Below, piece after piece: positions 12,681 to 36,056 of a stretch of 64,000 nt of DNA (its first letter is position 1; every line of letters starts with the position of its first letter). The position numbers and the translations under genes are program-made. The stretch spans positions 23,093,767-23,157,766 of the forward strand of contig OZ037766.1 of assembly GCA_964035545.1 (NCBI GenBank). Direction: 5' to 3'. This DNA comes from Bugula neritina (Eukaryota > Bryozoa > Gymnolaemata > Cheilostomatida > Bugulidae). The notes beneath the pieces are model-generated. The model worked only from the letters and a program-made list of their open reading frames with translations. It did not search any database and was not told the DNA's origin.

Positions 12681-13068
12681 CTAAATGTTGCAATATCCAG
12701 CAAGCTTTAACTATTCCACCCGATACTTTTAGTAATTTATCTTGAAAGATCTGTAGTTTATGCTTATAGTTATACACTATGAACATCAACTGCAAACTCC
12801 GTAATGAATAGCTAGTTCTGTCTTATTCATTGTTTTTTTTTATAAATTTAGTCATGTCTTTTATGCAGGACCAACTGTTTGTATTGTATTTAGAGTTTAG
12901 ACTTATCTGTGCCTTAATAAGTGCTGTGATAACTGTAAAATGTAATTTCTTATATGTTAATTATTTATTAGTTTTAAATGACAAAAGATGTTGAATGATA
13001 ATTTCCATTTAGAATGCTTAGGCTGCAGACTTTAAAGATGTCTGAGGTATATTGCTTTGTCACACTGC

Positions 13069-13074
13069 AATAAA
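13069..13074 (+). promoter_or_regulatory. Poly(A) signal of IDH1
   Basis: AATAAA lies 388 nt after the IDH1 stop codon, in GCAATAAAGATT. It is the best canonical signal before the convergent P4HA gene, whose stop codon is at 13466-13468 on the other strand. Confidence 0.6.
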
Positions 13075-13465
13075 GATTATATTGACGTACAAATTTTATA
13101 GAGTTGATTATATAGGGTGATAATAATTGACAGTCAAAAGTCATGATCAATGATACTTAAAATACCTAAACTAGGAAATGGCACTGTGTATTCAAAAGTC
13201 TTTCAACATGTTTACTACTCAAACTTGTACATTATGTTGCCAGCTTTTATAGTCATTGTAAAAATACAATAAAATGTCTATTCCAAGTATATGAAGTTGC
13301 ATGATAATCTAAGTTGTTATGTATATAAAACATAAGTTAAAAATACTAGCACCAAAAAGAGACAAAAATAATGGAGATTTGGGATGAAGTAAATGACTGC
13401 GCCTACTACTAGGTATGTAGGGGCAGCTGTCTCATTCAGCATCTGCTCGATAGATAGCAGGCATC

Positions 13466-16400
13466 TTACTTGTTGGGTGCTAACCCACAAGGCTGCATGA
13501 ACTCCTGACCTCTTTCATGAAACCATTTGTTAGCAACTACAATAATGATTATCATCATTTAATATACAAAATATGTGTATAATTCAAATTTATCCACGAT
13601 GATTATGTAATCACCAAAGTTTCAGGTAAACACTTTACTAAGCTCCTTAGTGTCATGTACCTAAGGCATGTCAACCCATCTGTTCAGTCTTGCTATACTC
13701 TGAGTATCATGCAGAAAACATGAAGCTATTAGTTGTAAAATATTTTAACAATAAAATCTGACTAGTTAGATAAAATGATGTATGTATATATTATACACAC
13801 ACACTCTTGAGCACACACATATACAGTCTATAAAATGTATATATAACCCAATATGCAACAATACAAAGTTTCTCTGAGCTTTTAATCATGAATTAGACTG
13901 AGTACTAACCCCACTTGGACCCTGAAAGTACAGGGCAACCAGCATGCCTCATCAAGTCATTCCCTTGTCCATCAGGCTTTAGATTGAACCAGAAGGCAGC
14001 AGAACCCTAGAAACAGATACTCTGTAACAGCATTACTACCACAAGAATGGGTGACAACCCTTATCATTTTAGTCGTCAAAACAGCAGTTGTGGTAACAAC
14101 TGAGTCCATATGACATCAAATCTAGCTATTCTAGTACGATTATATAATATAAAATAACTTGGTGAGATGTTTTCCAATTTTTAAATTTAACCTATTAAAA
14201 CAGTGAATAAAGCTACATAACTGTTGGATATGTTACTTCAAGAGCTCAAACACACTACAGGCAAAGTTTTTTTTATTACATTTTATAGTATCTGAAGCTA
14301 ATTCAGTTCCTTTATTTCATATCATTTTCATGTTATTACATTGCAACAGTGATTTATAGTTTACCGGCATGATTAAGCACTATTTCTAGTTGGTAAAAAT
14401 GCAAAGTAATGGTTAATAATAAACTACCTTTTTCGGAGGAATTTTTGCTCCAAGTTGGGTGAATACAGTCAAACCACCAGCATCTACCTCATCAAACTAT
14501 AATCATCATGATAAATAATAGTAATAATAATACAATCGAATAACAGCTTTTTTACAACTTTAAAGTAACTCGGTTTACCAAAAATTTCAATTTTGCTCAA
14601 ATTAGCATATGTAACATCTCTGGCACAAAAACTATTTCACCATTGCAAAGGGAGAACAATTTCAGTCAACCACATGCACCTTTATGAAGCAATTTAGTAA
14701 TGATTCTGTAAGAATATAGAAGTGTGGCTTAGCATATATTGTGCAATTTTATTTTTACCCAATGTTTGTGCCACAGAATCAACCAATCATATTAACTTAC
14801 ATAGAAAATGAAAGTAGCGATTCTGTTACCTCTACTTTCCTCAAACTGTCTAGCGTCTACAGACTATAAATGAATGATCAAATATGGTGAGTGTAATGAG
14901 AATAAACATAGAACAAGCGTGTGACGCTGTCACCCTGCGACCCACCACTACCAGGAAATCCCACCACTACCAGCCCCACCACCTGCTAACTTACATAATA
15001 TATCCACGTGGCTATCCTATTGCCTTCTTCCGGAGGGAAGGCCGACATCTCTTTATGCCTCTAAAACCACCACCAGCATGCTAAGATATTATATTCTTTA
15101 TCATCAAATGCACAATTATCAACTGTGTTGCAGCTGTGGTTTTGGTTGGTCAGTTGAGGCCACTGCATGTTTACAGTATACAAGAGCTAGACAAAAATGC
15201 CTACATTTTGATTTAAATACCTTAGTGTGAGAAGCTGTCAAACAATATCTTAAAAACAAAGAGAAATATTAAAATTATACAATGCAATTAGAAATTTTTA
15301 AGCTCATTTAAACAGCCTAAAATGAAATTAAACAAATTTTATAGGAGAAGAATGTTTAATAATGCCTAAATGACTCATAAATTATACTTCAATAATAGTT
15401 TAGCTCTCACCTATCATGGAATCTATGTATATCAAAAAGTTGATAAACAGCTGAAAACCCTTCGAGAATGAAGAGAGAACGATGGATGGAAGCAGTATTC
15501 AGACAAATTGAGAAGAAAGAATACCTAAGGTTTGGAGTGGAGGATAAGTTACTCGCACTGAAGTAGGAAACTTAAAAAGGGAAAAGTAATTAAAGCTTGC
15601 AAAGGAGAAAATGGGAAATTTGTAGTGTCAGATAACAGCTATCCTACAATGTCATAGCACTGCCGCTTGTTGATAACTAAGAAGATTCCGGGAGAATGGA
15701 GAAAAAGTATTTTGGTACTGATGCTTAAATAGGAAAGATACATCATGATTTTATAGAAATTATATAGGTATTCCACTGATGTGTATTGTAGTTATATGAA
15801 ACAATAAACTAATGATAATATTACGGAACAAGAATGAAAGCTTAAATTCGTGACTATAAATTTGGCTCTATGCTGGAAAACGATCAGCCGCCATTTTCAC
15901 AATAAGACAACTGCAAGAGAAGCACCGGGATATCAACCAGCTTTCCACGATGTGTCCATGGATCGTGAGTTCCTAGAGAGGAAGTACTTTACTTCCAGAG
16001 GTTGAAAAGGATGTCAACAAGGATCACAATATTAGGATCATAAGATATGAAGGCACATGTGACTAAAAATAATGAACCTTGCGATATCATAGTTGCTCTG
16101 CACTAATTCACTCAGACTTTACTGCCTTACTACTATAAATTTACTGAAGGCTTGAAAGAGTAGAAGATGTTTCCCAACGATGAGTCTCTCTGCAGTGCAG
16201 ACAAAGAAAAGCTGAAAAAAGATCGAGAAAAGTGAAGGGCATAGTTTGATGACCGAAACAAAATCTATGTGAGCACCAATGGAGAAGTGTAAAGTTGGGT
16301 ATAGGGCAAGTACCATGGAAAGAGTAATTTTAAATGCATAGAAAGCTGAATTGGCAAGAAGGACGAGGAAAACTAAAAACAAATGATGGATGTGTGACAT

Positions 16401-19400
16401 GAAGGTACCAGCTAGAGAAAATGGAAAACAATCAGTTAGGTGGAACAGCCATTATTGCTATTTTCAATGTATACTTGAAATCTTCAATAGGAAAGCGAGA
16501 AGTACAACTAAAGATAATAGCAAGTAAAAGAAGTAGGTTGACACACAGCTATAAAATAATAGACAGAACTCACACAGGTAAAGTGAAAGAAAAAAGAAGA
16601 CCTCAAATCATTAAAAGTAGTATGTATAGGCAAAATCAAATCAATCTGAACGTTGAAATGAATTAAATGTTGAATGCCCGTACAATCAACACCTAAAAGT
16701 TCAATAAAACTTGAACGCACAATATAAAGTCAATGTAGGGCTATGAAAAAGAAACTTGTGTTACATTAATTGAATTTACAATTATTTTTCAGAGCAAATC
16801 TGAGGCTTTACCCTTAAAATGACACTAAATAGAAAGCAGCATCTTGTACTATAAAAGAATTAAGTATCTGTAAGTCGAAGCAGAAAGGATCAACCATGAA
16901 GAAGGAAAATTATAGTATTGACTCAAGAAAGATATTTCATAATTGAAAAATAATCTCTGCTGAATTGAAACTTTAAAAGTTAAAATTAGTCTTAAATATT
17001 TAAAAGATCTTTTTTTCTAAAAAATCTATGCATTAATTGAAGTTTAAACTGTTTGGAACAGAGACACTGCTTTCCAAATTACAGTTGTTCATGTTATTTC
17101 TATAAGACACTTTGCTTTGATTTTTGGAAAGTTTTTTTACAACCGAGGTTTAATTATATTCAACAGTATATTTTTCATATCATATGAAATGCCTTCAAAT
17201 ACGCAGAATTTTTTTGTAAATTTCAATAAAATTAAATAATTGGGGCTAAAATTAGTTTCAAAATAAAATAAGTAGCTAATATTGCTGGAACTATGCACTA
17301 TAAACCTAGTAGTATTTATGGAATAGAGTAGAGATAATTGGCATACCCTGGCATGATCACAGTGAGGCTCATACTGACCACCGATACCATAATTCTGAAT
17401 CTGAAATGTACACAACATAATAATGTAAAACAGCTAACAAATGAGAAACACTTGCTCCTAAGGTAAACAATAACATACTCATCACCCCAAAAAGTACGTA
17501 CGCTCGAGAGCATGTGTCTGTGTATATGTGTGTATACATGTGTATACATGTGTGTGTGCGTGTGCATTCATGCGTTTGTTTACACACACATATACAAAAT
17601 GAATTGCAATTGAGAAATAAAAACTAGTATAAAAAATCACCTGCAAGTCTTCGGCTTTCTCCATATTCAGATGTGTTATGGCACTTATTCTGTTTGACAA
17701 AGTCTGTATGGTGTCATTCATTTCATCTTTAAGCCAAGCACTAAATGACAAATACAAAATACATGTACTTCATCAGTTCTATTATCAACAATCCAATCGC
17801 ATATAGATTTATTATTGTATACTCATGTATCATGTACATCGCTTAGTATTGTTTTGCGATGTATTAAGGAACATAAAAAAGATGTTTTATTGGAAAATTG
17901 TAACTTTTAAGAAATTTGGAGTGGAGAACAACAGAGCAAGGTAGACAGAGTATGGTATAGCAACAGCTTACTGACTGAGTGACTGAATTGCATAACATTG
18001 TGTAGTCTAATTAGAATTGTATAGTAATTAGTAACACACTCACCTTCTACTAACTCTGTAGTGAGCAGTCACTAGTTTGCCTGTAGCAGGGTCGTTTACA
18101 GTTGCTCTCTTCAACTGAAATATTTTGAGAAATTAGTAGCAATAATATTGTTTATTATAAGACATAAATACTAGTAAACAATAAACTCAGTAAGATCATT
18201 AAACCTTGAAACTGGGACACTAAAAATTCACTGTGCAATGTTATTTCTTTATAAAAATATTATAGTTAGTATTCAATTTATTACACACAAAAACCTAATT
18301 AATATCAGTCTTTTGAGGGAAGACAACTTCTGCACTTGACTTATCGACTAACATTAACTCTAACTAACTTTCTGGAAACCTAAACAGCCATTTTGACTAA
18401 CTGATTCAATCACTTTACTTAACTTACACCTAATTACCAACATTGATTTCTCACAAAGTAATTTTGGCCAGCCTACTGAAATATTTGAAATTTCTTATTG
18501 AATTACTTCACTAGGTTAATAACTCACTTTCACAAACTTTCTGAACCACTTCGACTAACTGACTCAGTCAACAATAAACTTACCATTGGAGTTGAAATCT
18601 CTTTTATTATTTTTATTTCCTTATCACTGATGACATCATGATAGAGCACAATATAGGGGTCGAGGTAGTACTCCTCCACTTTAACAGGAGCAAGTATAAG
18701 CAGTGGATTATCACCAGATGTGGTGTAGTAGCACGAGAGCTTGTGTACATGGGGGTTTGGCTGGAAGTACAGGACATACTTGTCACATTAATCATCATTA
18801 CCCGAGTCAATGACTTTAGTTTGTAGCAAAACAGTGATACCTAGTTGAGAGAGTAATATTGGCAGATGGCTCTCAAAGGTAAAACTAGTAAAACGCCCAA
18901 AAGCCCAACTAGCCAATTGAATTAGCAATAACATTTCAAATTATTATTGAAAATAAAATAGCAGAACAATTGAGAAAATTTCTCAACTAAATTAATGAAA
19001 AAAAACTGTTGCAAACTTTTTTTAGCAAATTTAAGAAGTATTTCAAACTAAAATAAATTTTCACCTATTAGAAAGTATTATTAAAACAAGTTTTATACAA
19101 AATTAAACCAGTTTATATAAAATGCAGAAAAAACATAGAAAGTTGAATTTCTTAGTAGGTAGTTGAGAAGCTGCTTTAGCTTTGATGACTCACCAAGACA
19201 TCTTCACCGCGACACAGCGCTTCATATACTTTAAACTCCTTGCCACTTCTGTATTCATCAGTAACCCTCGGATTCTTGAGGGAAGGAAGCACATCCGGGT
19301 GGGGTGCTGCCTGCCCCTCACTTTCCAGTTTAGCCGTTTCTTGCTCTATCTGTAGTTAAAAAAATTTAGAAATCATATCATTTGGATTCTTATATACTTG

Positions 19401-20895
19401 ATTTTTAAAAGTATTAAAAGCTAAGTAATTCATATAAGAGAGTAGGTGGTAATAATTCTACAGATCACATGTGGGATGGTCTTCTAGAGCTTACCTTTGA
19501 AAATTTACAGATAATATAAAATAATTTAATCCTTGCAATTTTATGTAAAAGTATTTTGACAATAGGTGTAATGAAAAAGGCTTTTAGTATAATGATAGCC
19601 TCAATATTACAGATTGGTTTATAAAAAACACTGTTAAACAACTGAAATTAGTAAAACTTGTACTTGGTAGTTGTACGACAGATAAACACACCTCTTTATT
19701 AAAGTACAGCATATTACTTAATGCCCGGTCATGGTTAGGTTCTAACTTCAGCCATTCTAAAGTCCAATGCTTGGCATGGTGAACATTCCCTTGCTACAAA
19801 ACGAGATTCCTTCATTATTGGACAGAGTATGACAGTCTTGACTATCCATACTCAACACTTATGTGCCCAGCAAACATTTCATGATTCAATCATTTAATTC
19901 CTCAGAGCATCTTGCAATCTTTAATAACTGCTACATTTCATAAGTTGAATAAAAAATATAAAGTTCTAACATCAAAACATCACAATATATTGCCTAATGA
20001 TGACAATAAAAATACGAATGAAAGATAATATGTAGGCAGGTGTGGAGTTGAAGCGTGTGTCTGACAGAAGTTGGTGCTGAAGAGTGGGATTAGATGGTTA
20101 TTGAGAACAGAGGAAAAGTTGGATAACATGTGGAGAGAAGCTAGAAGCTTTAGACATCCAAAAAGAAATGAAAACAAGGAAACATCTCTTTGCATAGATA
20201 AAACATCAATACTCCAAACAACAAGCTATTCACATTCTCAAGACTGGTCACTGCAAATATCAACATACAATTAGTACCGGATTTAGTAAGCAAACGGCAC
20301 AGTTTCAGTTAGAGGAGAACGTGATGCACCTGCCCCAACTCACCATTGTAGCAGCATAAGATAGATAGTCTAGAGTCTGAGATCTACTGATTGTTACATT
20401 CTCTTCAGTATCCAATACATGTAGTGTTTGAATCATCCATGAGAACATATGATGCCAATCCTGTTTGCCGTACGCATAGTAAGCCAGTTGAAAGCAGTCA
20501 AGTGCTAAGGGTAAGAAAGAGCGGCCATGAAATTAAATGTGCTGTTGTTACATTATGTACATGCGGAGGTTAGATAGGAAGAGATTGGTTAGTCTAGCAC
20601 ACTACAAGTTAGAGTACAAGCATGCAGATAGGAAGGAAGGCAAGAGTCCCTCGCTAGCAGAAGACACCAGAAATAAGGCTACACTTTAATAACCCAATCT
20701 GAGCATCACAGTCCCGTGTGCAGCTGCAACAATGACCATAGCAGCATTTTTGAGTTGACCATTTAGTTGATATTAGTATCAGGTGCCTAATTGCTGTAAT
20801 CATGCCACAATAAAGAAGTTAAGATAGATTTTGAGGAAATTCAATGCAGAGAAAAGTAATGTAGTAGTAACGTAGTAGTAGTGGTAGTAGTAGTG

Positions 20896-20949
<54 letters not shown>

Positions 20950-23228
20950 ACGCAGTAGTAGTAGTAGTAGTAATGTAGTAGTAGTAACGTAGTAGTAACG
21001 AAGTAGTAGTAATGTAGTAGTAGTAGTAGTAGTAACGTAGTAGTAGTAGCAGTAGCAGTAGCAGTACTATTAGTAGAGTACTATTAATAATAACTGTAAT
21101 GGTGTGGTGGTAGAGCAGAGACTGTAGAGCACAAGAGAGATGTTTAGCAGAAGATAATTGCAAACTACTGATTTGCATAAATTGTGAAAACAACCAATCA
21201 GCTCACATTGTAGCAGGCGAAAGCCAGATAGTCAAGAACAGACGAAGGTGAAACAGTGTGGTTTGCCTCTTGCTGGAGACGTTGGTAAGCCTCATCCATC
21301 CAGATGAGAGCATGATAATTGTCTTGATAATTGTGGGCGAACGCACCGAAGTTGAAACAGTCCAACGCTACAATACATTTTATTAGTAATTCGGAATAAG
21401 CATGCGGAAAGTGCCAACTTCGTATACTGTAATAGTAAGAAAGGCTCAAGCAATAAACAACAGGTTGACAAGACAAATCTATCAATTTAACCTGAAAAAT
21501 AGGATAGGTATATTAGTTCATGCTATACACATGCAATACTAAACATTTCACATGCTGATTGCAAACTCTTAACTGTTGCACAGTTAACAGGAAACATTAA
21601 AAATAGAATAGAATAGAATAGAATACTTTGGCTACAGATCAACACTTAAAATCTGATTACTTCCATTTAACATAACCAGCAAGTAGGAATATGTCCATTG
21701 CACTTTACAAAACGTATGCAACTCTATAGCCCAGTGTTCCTCTGCTGGTTTTACTGACTTATAATGTGGCACTCTGACAGTTATTTGCAAATATTCATCA
21801 ATTTAGCACAAATTTCAAACAATATAATCAATAAACTAAGCAGTGGTTTGGGGTCATGATACCCACCCGACATTGGTGGAGATCTGTTGGTAGGGGTGAA
21901 GGTTCCATCAGCTATTTGCTGAGAGGTGAGTTGATACGTATCTTGTAGTCTCAAGATGGCCGCTACTACTCCTTCAAAGTCTTCTTCATCTGGCAGGTAA
22001 GGCTGATATTCTTCTAGCAGCTGCAGAAACTCTGCAATAGATAATCTCAGTGTACTCATATTTCCATATATTATAACTAATGAATAGGAATCTTGCCACA
22101 ACCAACAATGTAGAGAACTGCGTTTGATGTTTCTAAAATCAAAGTAATTATTTTATTATGTGGCTCATCCCTTTGAAAAAAATATCAACTACACCCAAAG
22201 TTTCCCTTGAAACTATTTAATATTAGTCCTGAGTTACCTTCAGAGTTTTGTTTACCAGACACCAGTTCTTTGGTTTTTGGTAAATCAGTGGTAAACGTCT
22301 TGACAAACAGGTAGGCATTAACAGGATTGGCGACGTAGCTTTCTGCGTCCACTAAAGCTGTCTCTGCATGTCTCTCATAACTGTCAGCCAATCTGAAGAT
22401 TTAAAGGTATTTGATTAAAATTCATAAGTTATCTCATAAACTAATAACTTACCTCACAGAAAATTGAAACTTGTTCCCCCTAGACCCACACTTTACCTTT
22501 TGTGAACTCATAATTTGTAAATCATAAATAAAACCCAAAAGCAGCAGTTTTAGGATTTATTCAAACTCATAAAAGTTTATAACCTCAGTGTTGGATGGTT
22601 AAATATTGCTGCTAAATGCTTGGAAATTTGTACATCAATAATGTTTGATATTTTATTGAATGCAATTGTCAATAACTGGCTAATATAGCAACCGATACTA
22701 GCATACCATCAACTAGTCCAGTAGTTTTAAAAATAACTGAATGCTTTTTTGACTGATTGAAAAATAATTTAAAAATCACATAGCTTACAATATAAACTAA
22801 TAACATCAATTTTCTGTACTAATACTTACAAATAGGTATTAGCATAAAATTGAAACTGTGAAAGTTTCAACAATAAAAATAAATTTGAAATGCATGCAGA
22901 ATAATTAATTCAGGCCAACTACAGCTGAAAATATTCTTTAGAAAACACAACCTTACACAACTATAACACTTTCCTTAACATTTGCTGCAGATATTCCACA
23001 TAGTTTTGGCTACTAAAACCAACTGAGCTAGCGTTAACCGCATACTTACTCTAACACCTTTTGCAGGCGTTCTCTTTCCAACTTCACGTACTCTCGAAGA
23101 TTTCCAGCTAAAGCTTTTTCATACTGTAAAGCTTTGGTAAGAGTGGTTAGTGCTGTAAATATTTCTGCATTCACTAAAGCAATTGCATGAGTTATTACCA
23201 ATAAGAGAATAGGACTAGGCTTGGCCAT
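13466..23228 (-). CDS. P4HA: Prolyl 4-hydroxylase subunit alpha (collagen type)
   Basis: Hydroxylates Pro in X-Pro-Gly repeats of procollagen in the ER, using Fe(II), O2, 2-oxoglutarate and ascorbate, in a tetramer with protein disulfide isomerase. Exons on the minus strand: 23228-23050, 22392-22238, 22031-21867, 21367-21207, 19793-19692, 19349-19194, 18778-18584, 18114-18044, 17740-17641, 17400-17347, 14845-14801, 14496-14428, 14006-13910, 13536-13466. All phases agree and give 539 aa (human about 534). Residues 1-21 form a signal peptide (ending VNA|E). An N-terminal dimerisation region and a peptide-binding TPR-like region (ILRLQDTYQL, ALDCFNFG, SVLDYLAF) follow, then a 2OG-Fe dioxygenase domain. 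Fe ligands are His441 and Asp443 (EPHCDHAR) and His505 (RHAGCP); Lys515 (SGSKW) binds 2-oxoglutarate. The loop between HxD and GNRIAT is about 7 residues shorter than in human, so a micro-exon may be missed. The acceptor at 18779 has a weak pyrimidine tract. Confidence 0.95.
15440..16740 (+). pseudogene. Decayed LINE reverse transcriptase fragment in a P4HA intron
   Basis: Several plus-strand frames, broken by many stops and shifts, give recognisable RT blocks in order: GEWRKSILVLMLK near 15690, IRQLQEKHRDINQ near 15900, HDVSMD near 15950, VPREEVLYFQRL near 15970 and LCSADKEKLKKDREK near 16190. These match the EWRRS-ILVPIYK, ALRQLQEKYR, VFIDLEKAYDRVPRE and ETKEELEEDLE pattern of a LINE RT (craniofacial-development-protein-2-like elements). 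It is inactive and antisense to P4HA. A fragment of what may be the same family, its endonuclease part, lies at 42210-43030. Confidence 0.7.
17516..17600. repeat. TG-rich microsatellite in a P4HA intron
   Basis: Alternating TGTGTATACATG and TGTGTGTG tracts lie in the 240-nt intron between the exons at 17641-17740 and 17347-17400. Confidence 0.8.
20860..21080. repeat. (TAG)n microsatellite in a P4HA intron
   Basis: A long run of TAG/GTAG triplets with occasional AACG or AATG interruptions. Long open frames of Leu/Tyr repeats across it are artefacts of the triplet period. Confidence 0.95.
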
Positions 23229-23229
23229 C

Positions 23230-26200
23230 ACCTGTAATAAAGTAGGAAAATATAACATATAAGCTGCACATGTTTACCCAATAGAGAAAAATAAGTGGTG
23301 AATGCTCACTATTAGGTCTTTTTATCAGGGGTTCTCACTGGGATGGTAATTATAAACCCATACTATGAGCGTTATATTTGATCAACAAATATAAAACTTG
23401 GTTTAATTACTGTAAATATACATTGATAAACAAAATAGTTTAACTTTAACTCTGATTGAAAATTAAAAGTGCAAACTTTAAAAAGTGTAAACCTTTATTA
23501 TGAATGTTCTAAGCAAATTGCAATTTATTATTCTTCATTGTGTTTAATTTACTTATAAATTCATTGAGATACTGTGAAGAGCAACTCACCAACTGTAATG
23601 CAAGCAAGAATGCACATTCATACCGACATGAACAGTGACCGTGAGTACGACACTCACACAAAATATGAAAACCACTTATAGTAATACTAATAGTAATAGT
23701 ATATAAATAATAATAGGTATTATTTATTTCTTATTATAGTATTACTATTAGTTATTACTTATAGTTATACTTATAGACTATCACTATAGTAAATGTTATA
23801 CTTATAACTTAGTCTCATACTAATACTCAAACTCATTATGATTATCATCGTCCAAGTCATACTGAAACTGACACTCATACTAATAATCATGCTGTCAGTG
23901 TATCATACACTCAGTTTGAATCTCAAACTGAGTGTCACACTATGACCAAGAGTGTGCAACACTGACTGTATGACTGTATAACCAGTATAAGAGTTAATAA
24001 CTATAAGTATAAGTATAAGTGTTTAAGTATAACATTAACTGCAAGTGTATGAGTATGACTTAAGTGCAAGTGTAACTGTAAGTGTATAACTATTAGCAAT
24101 AACTCCACAAATTTAAAAGTAAAATCAGTGACTTGCTTAGTATTTACTTTTTATACGTGGCTTTTGCCTGTATTGTAAAAAATCTTATAGGTACATTCAC
24201 ATTGAGTTTGACACTGATTGTACCATCTACATAAATTTGCGAATCTTAAATGCATGTGCCTACGTGACAAATAAACAAGCTTATTTCCGGATTATTGTGT
24301 AAAGCTCTTTGATTGGCTGGAATAATGTTTTGTAACGGGCTCGCTATGTTTTAAAGAAAAGTTCACTAAACGCTTCGCTAAATTTACCCCTTGAGGGTTT
24401 CTGAGAATTGATTTGTGGAGCAAACAACAAAATTTCCCGCTAAATTAACCCACGTGGGCCCGTGCTCATCATTATGATAGATTATTATTGAATCTGAAAT
24501 GGAATCTTTTGCTACATTTTTATTCTAAAACATATGCTTTTCTCAGTTTCTCCATTACTGCACATACCTCTAAAACTTTTTTTGTTTTATAATGATTAAT
24601 ATGAATAATTTAAATTATCTGAATTATGTACTCAGCGTACTGGTTATCTGGTACATTATGATTATCATTATGATTATCATTATCAAAATTATTATCATTA
24701 TGATTATTGTGATTATGGTTTAAAATTAATAAATTAAAATCACTTTTTTAAAATGGTTGATTCAATGATTGTATTCCCATTACCCATCACTTATTAGTCA
24801 TTAGTCTAATCAGTGATTAGTCCTTACTCTTAGGCTTAGCCCATTAATATATTCTTTATCATTATGGTTATGATTTACTGATTTAGTTTTACTCAAAGTC
24901 CAAGTCTTGCTCTTAAGTCTCAACTCCCAAACTCATGCTCATAGTGATAGCCAGACGATACTCATGCTGATGCTGTTTTAGTGAGTTGTGTTTCAAATTG
25001 TTCAACTTCAAAATGAAATGAAAATCTAAATCAAATTGAATGTGTTATTGAATTTGATAGTAGTTAACTTTAATTGAGTTTGATTAAAACAAAATCTAAC
25101 AGTAACTAAAACTAATAGAGTAATAAATAATATTGAATATTAATCATTTAATGCTTGTTCAGTTGTTGCAGTTAATATAAAATTAAATATTATTGATACT
25201 AGTTTTAAATAGTAAACATACTTATAGTAACACTGTTACCATTAGTATTTGTATAAGTATTACTAATACTAATAGTGATACTAATATTGTATTGCTAAAT
25301 CTAGTAGTAATATTAATTGAAAGTAATTGCTAATTATTAATTTCAATATTTAATTGATATTCTAGTTACACTGATGAAAATATTGATAATATTATGATAA
25401 TGATCATTAATCACAATGATAAGCGCTATCAGTATCACCTTGCCTCATTACATTTCAATTTTTGGAATACACTAACACATTGACTTTAAGTTTGACAGCC
25501 ATTTTGAATCATAGGTTTGGTAAATTTTCTTTTGAACTAAAACCATGTTAGATATTGTTGTAGTTTTGTGCACTACGGGATTGGGGCATTATTGTATATA
25601 TGAATTACTGCTGCATGATTTACTACGAGGTTTATGAGAAAAACCAAAGTAGTTAGCGTTGATAAAAGATTTATAGTTCAAGTCTAATTAGATATAAGTA
25701 GAGTTATCAACAATGGCAAAAAAATACACATATAGAACAGCTACACAGTATTATCCTAGTCTACATGACAGTTATCCTCCGACTGAGACTGGGCGCTGGA
25801 AGGCGCTGTTTATATCTGAAGGGTTGGCCTTGATTGGCCGCTGTAGGTTCTGGCGGTGCCACAGTACAAAGTGACGTGGTGAGATTGCGGCATTGCTAAT
25901 GGAGTTATCGTCTCTTGGAACTTTTACATTATAATATAATATCATAATAATACATGGGAGGTTGGGGAGTATACTTCCCACAGCCACTGCAATATTTATC
26001 AGATTTCAAATATCTGACTTCAATATGATAATCATTATGATTAAATATGGTAATTTATGAATCTTTTTTTTCCTATAGCTTTACAGTCCTAGTTCTAAAA
26101 AGAAGATAACTGCTAATAACTGTTGCAAAAACTCATTTCATCAACATTGCCTGTTGGAATTTTGTGAAGTAATGCTTTTTTCATACTTTTAGTCTACTCC

Positions 26201-26791
26201 ATAAGAATAACTTTAATTTTTTTGTAGCGGCTGGTCAAGTATTTATAAATCTCTCAATTATAGCAGAGCACTACTCTGCTATTGGATATTTAATCTCTTT
26301 GGTGTCCTACAGATTTAAAGGAATAGCATGTGAGTCACTTTTGCTTCTAAATCAGTGTGTTTGTTTGCTGTAAAGCATCTTGGTATTTGTAACTATTATA
26401 ATATTGTTAATTATTCTTCTCTGATTAAACTGACATTTCTGTTTGGACAATTTCTGTTGAAAGTGCATTTTATATTAGCACTATTGCATGAATTGCAGTC
26501 TAATTTGAATTACTTGACCTGCATCAATCTATAAATTAAATGGCAAGACTTCATTTAACAGCGTTGACAATGGTACAGTCAATTACCACCTACAAGCGGC
26601 ATGAATGAACTGTATTGTGCCTTTTCAATAGCCAATATAATTAAATTTGTTTAAATTAAAACTGCACCTGTATCATTCAAGAGGTTGACTGTAATTATAT
26701 GGAATGCCAGCTCCAAGAGTAGAATTGTAAATTACACACTGCTCTATTAAATGTCAGTATAACAAGTTTCAAAATATAATTTTCTCCATAG
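23230..26791. other. Divergent intergenic region between P4HA and HELLS
   Basis: No exon was found that I can support, although the first HELLS exon must lie here. Much of 23620-25470 is cryptically simple AT-rich sequence (words such as ATTATGATTATC and TACTAATAGTAATAG). It includes a perfect 13-bp palindrome at 23907-23935 and a TTCAGTTGTTGCAGTT block shared with the IDH1 5' region. Promoters for both genes are expected here, but no unambiguous core element was seen. Confidence 0.5.
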
Positions 26792-35721
<8,930 letters not shown>

Positions 35722-36056
35722 AAATAGGAATATTGTTTTATCATTTTGACTTTTCCGACTATTGGGACAGTGCTATTACTTCTCCTTGCTCAATATCAAG
35801 TTTACTTGGTTCGTTACAGTTTATCATATATAGAATCTCATTAGTCAAATCTTATATTTACATGTAACAAGCACAGCCTCTATATATCATCTTGCCAAGT
35901 ATCTAAGGGCTCGTGTCTCTCAAACTCTTCTATATAATACCCAAGTTTGCTCTGTAATCAACACAAATTTTTTACTTAAATCATTATTTTGATAATCCTA
36001 ATTTTTTTTAGTTTTGTTAAATATCGCTCAATTCGTTAGTTTTATATTTTCATTCA

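Noticed and set aside
20819-21193. Leu/Tyr-repeat ORF on the minus strand
   Set aside because: It is the (TAG)n microsatellite within a P4HA intron.
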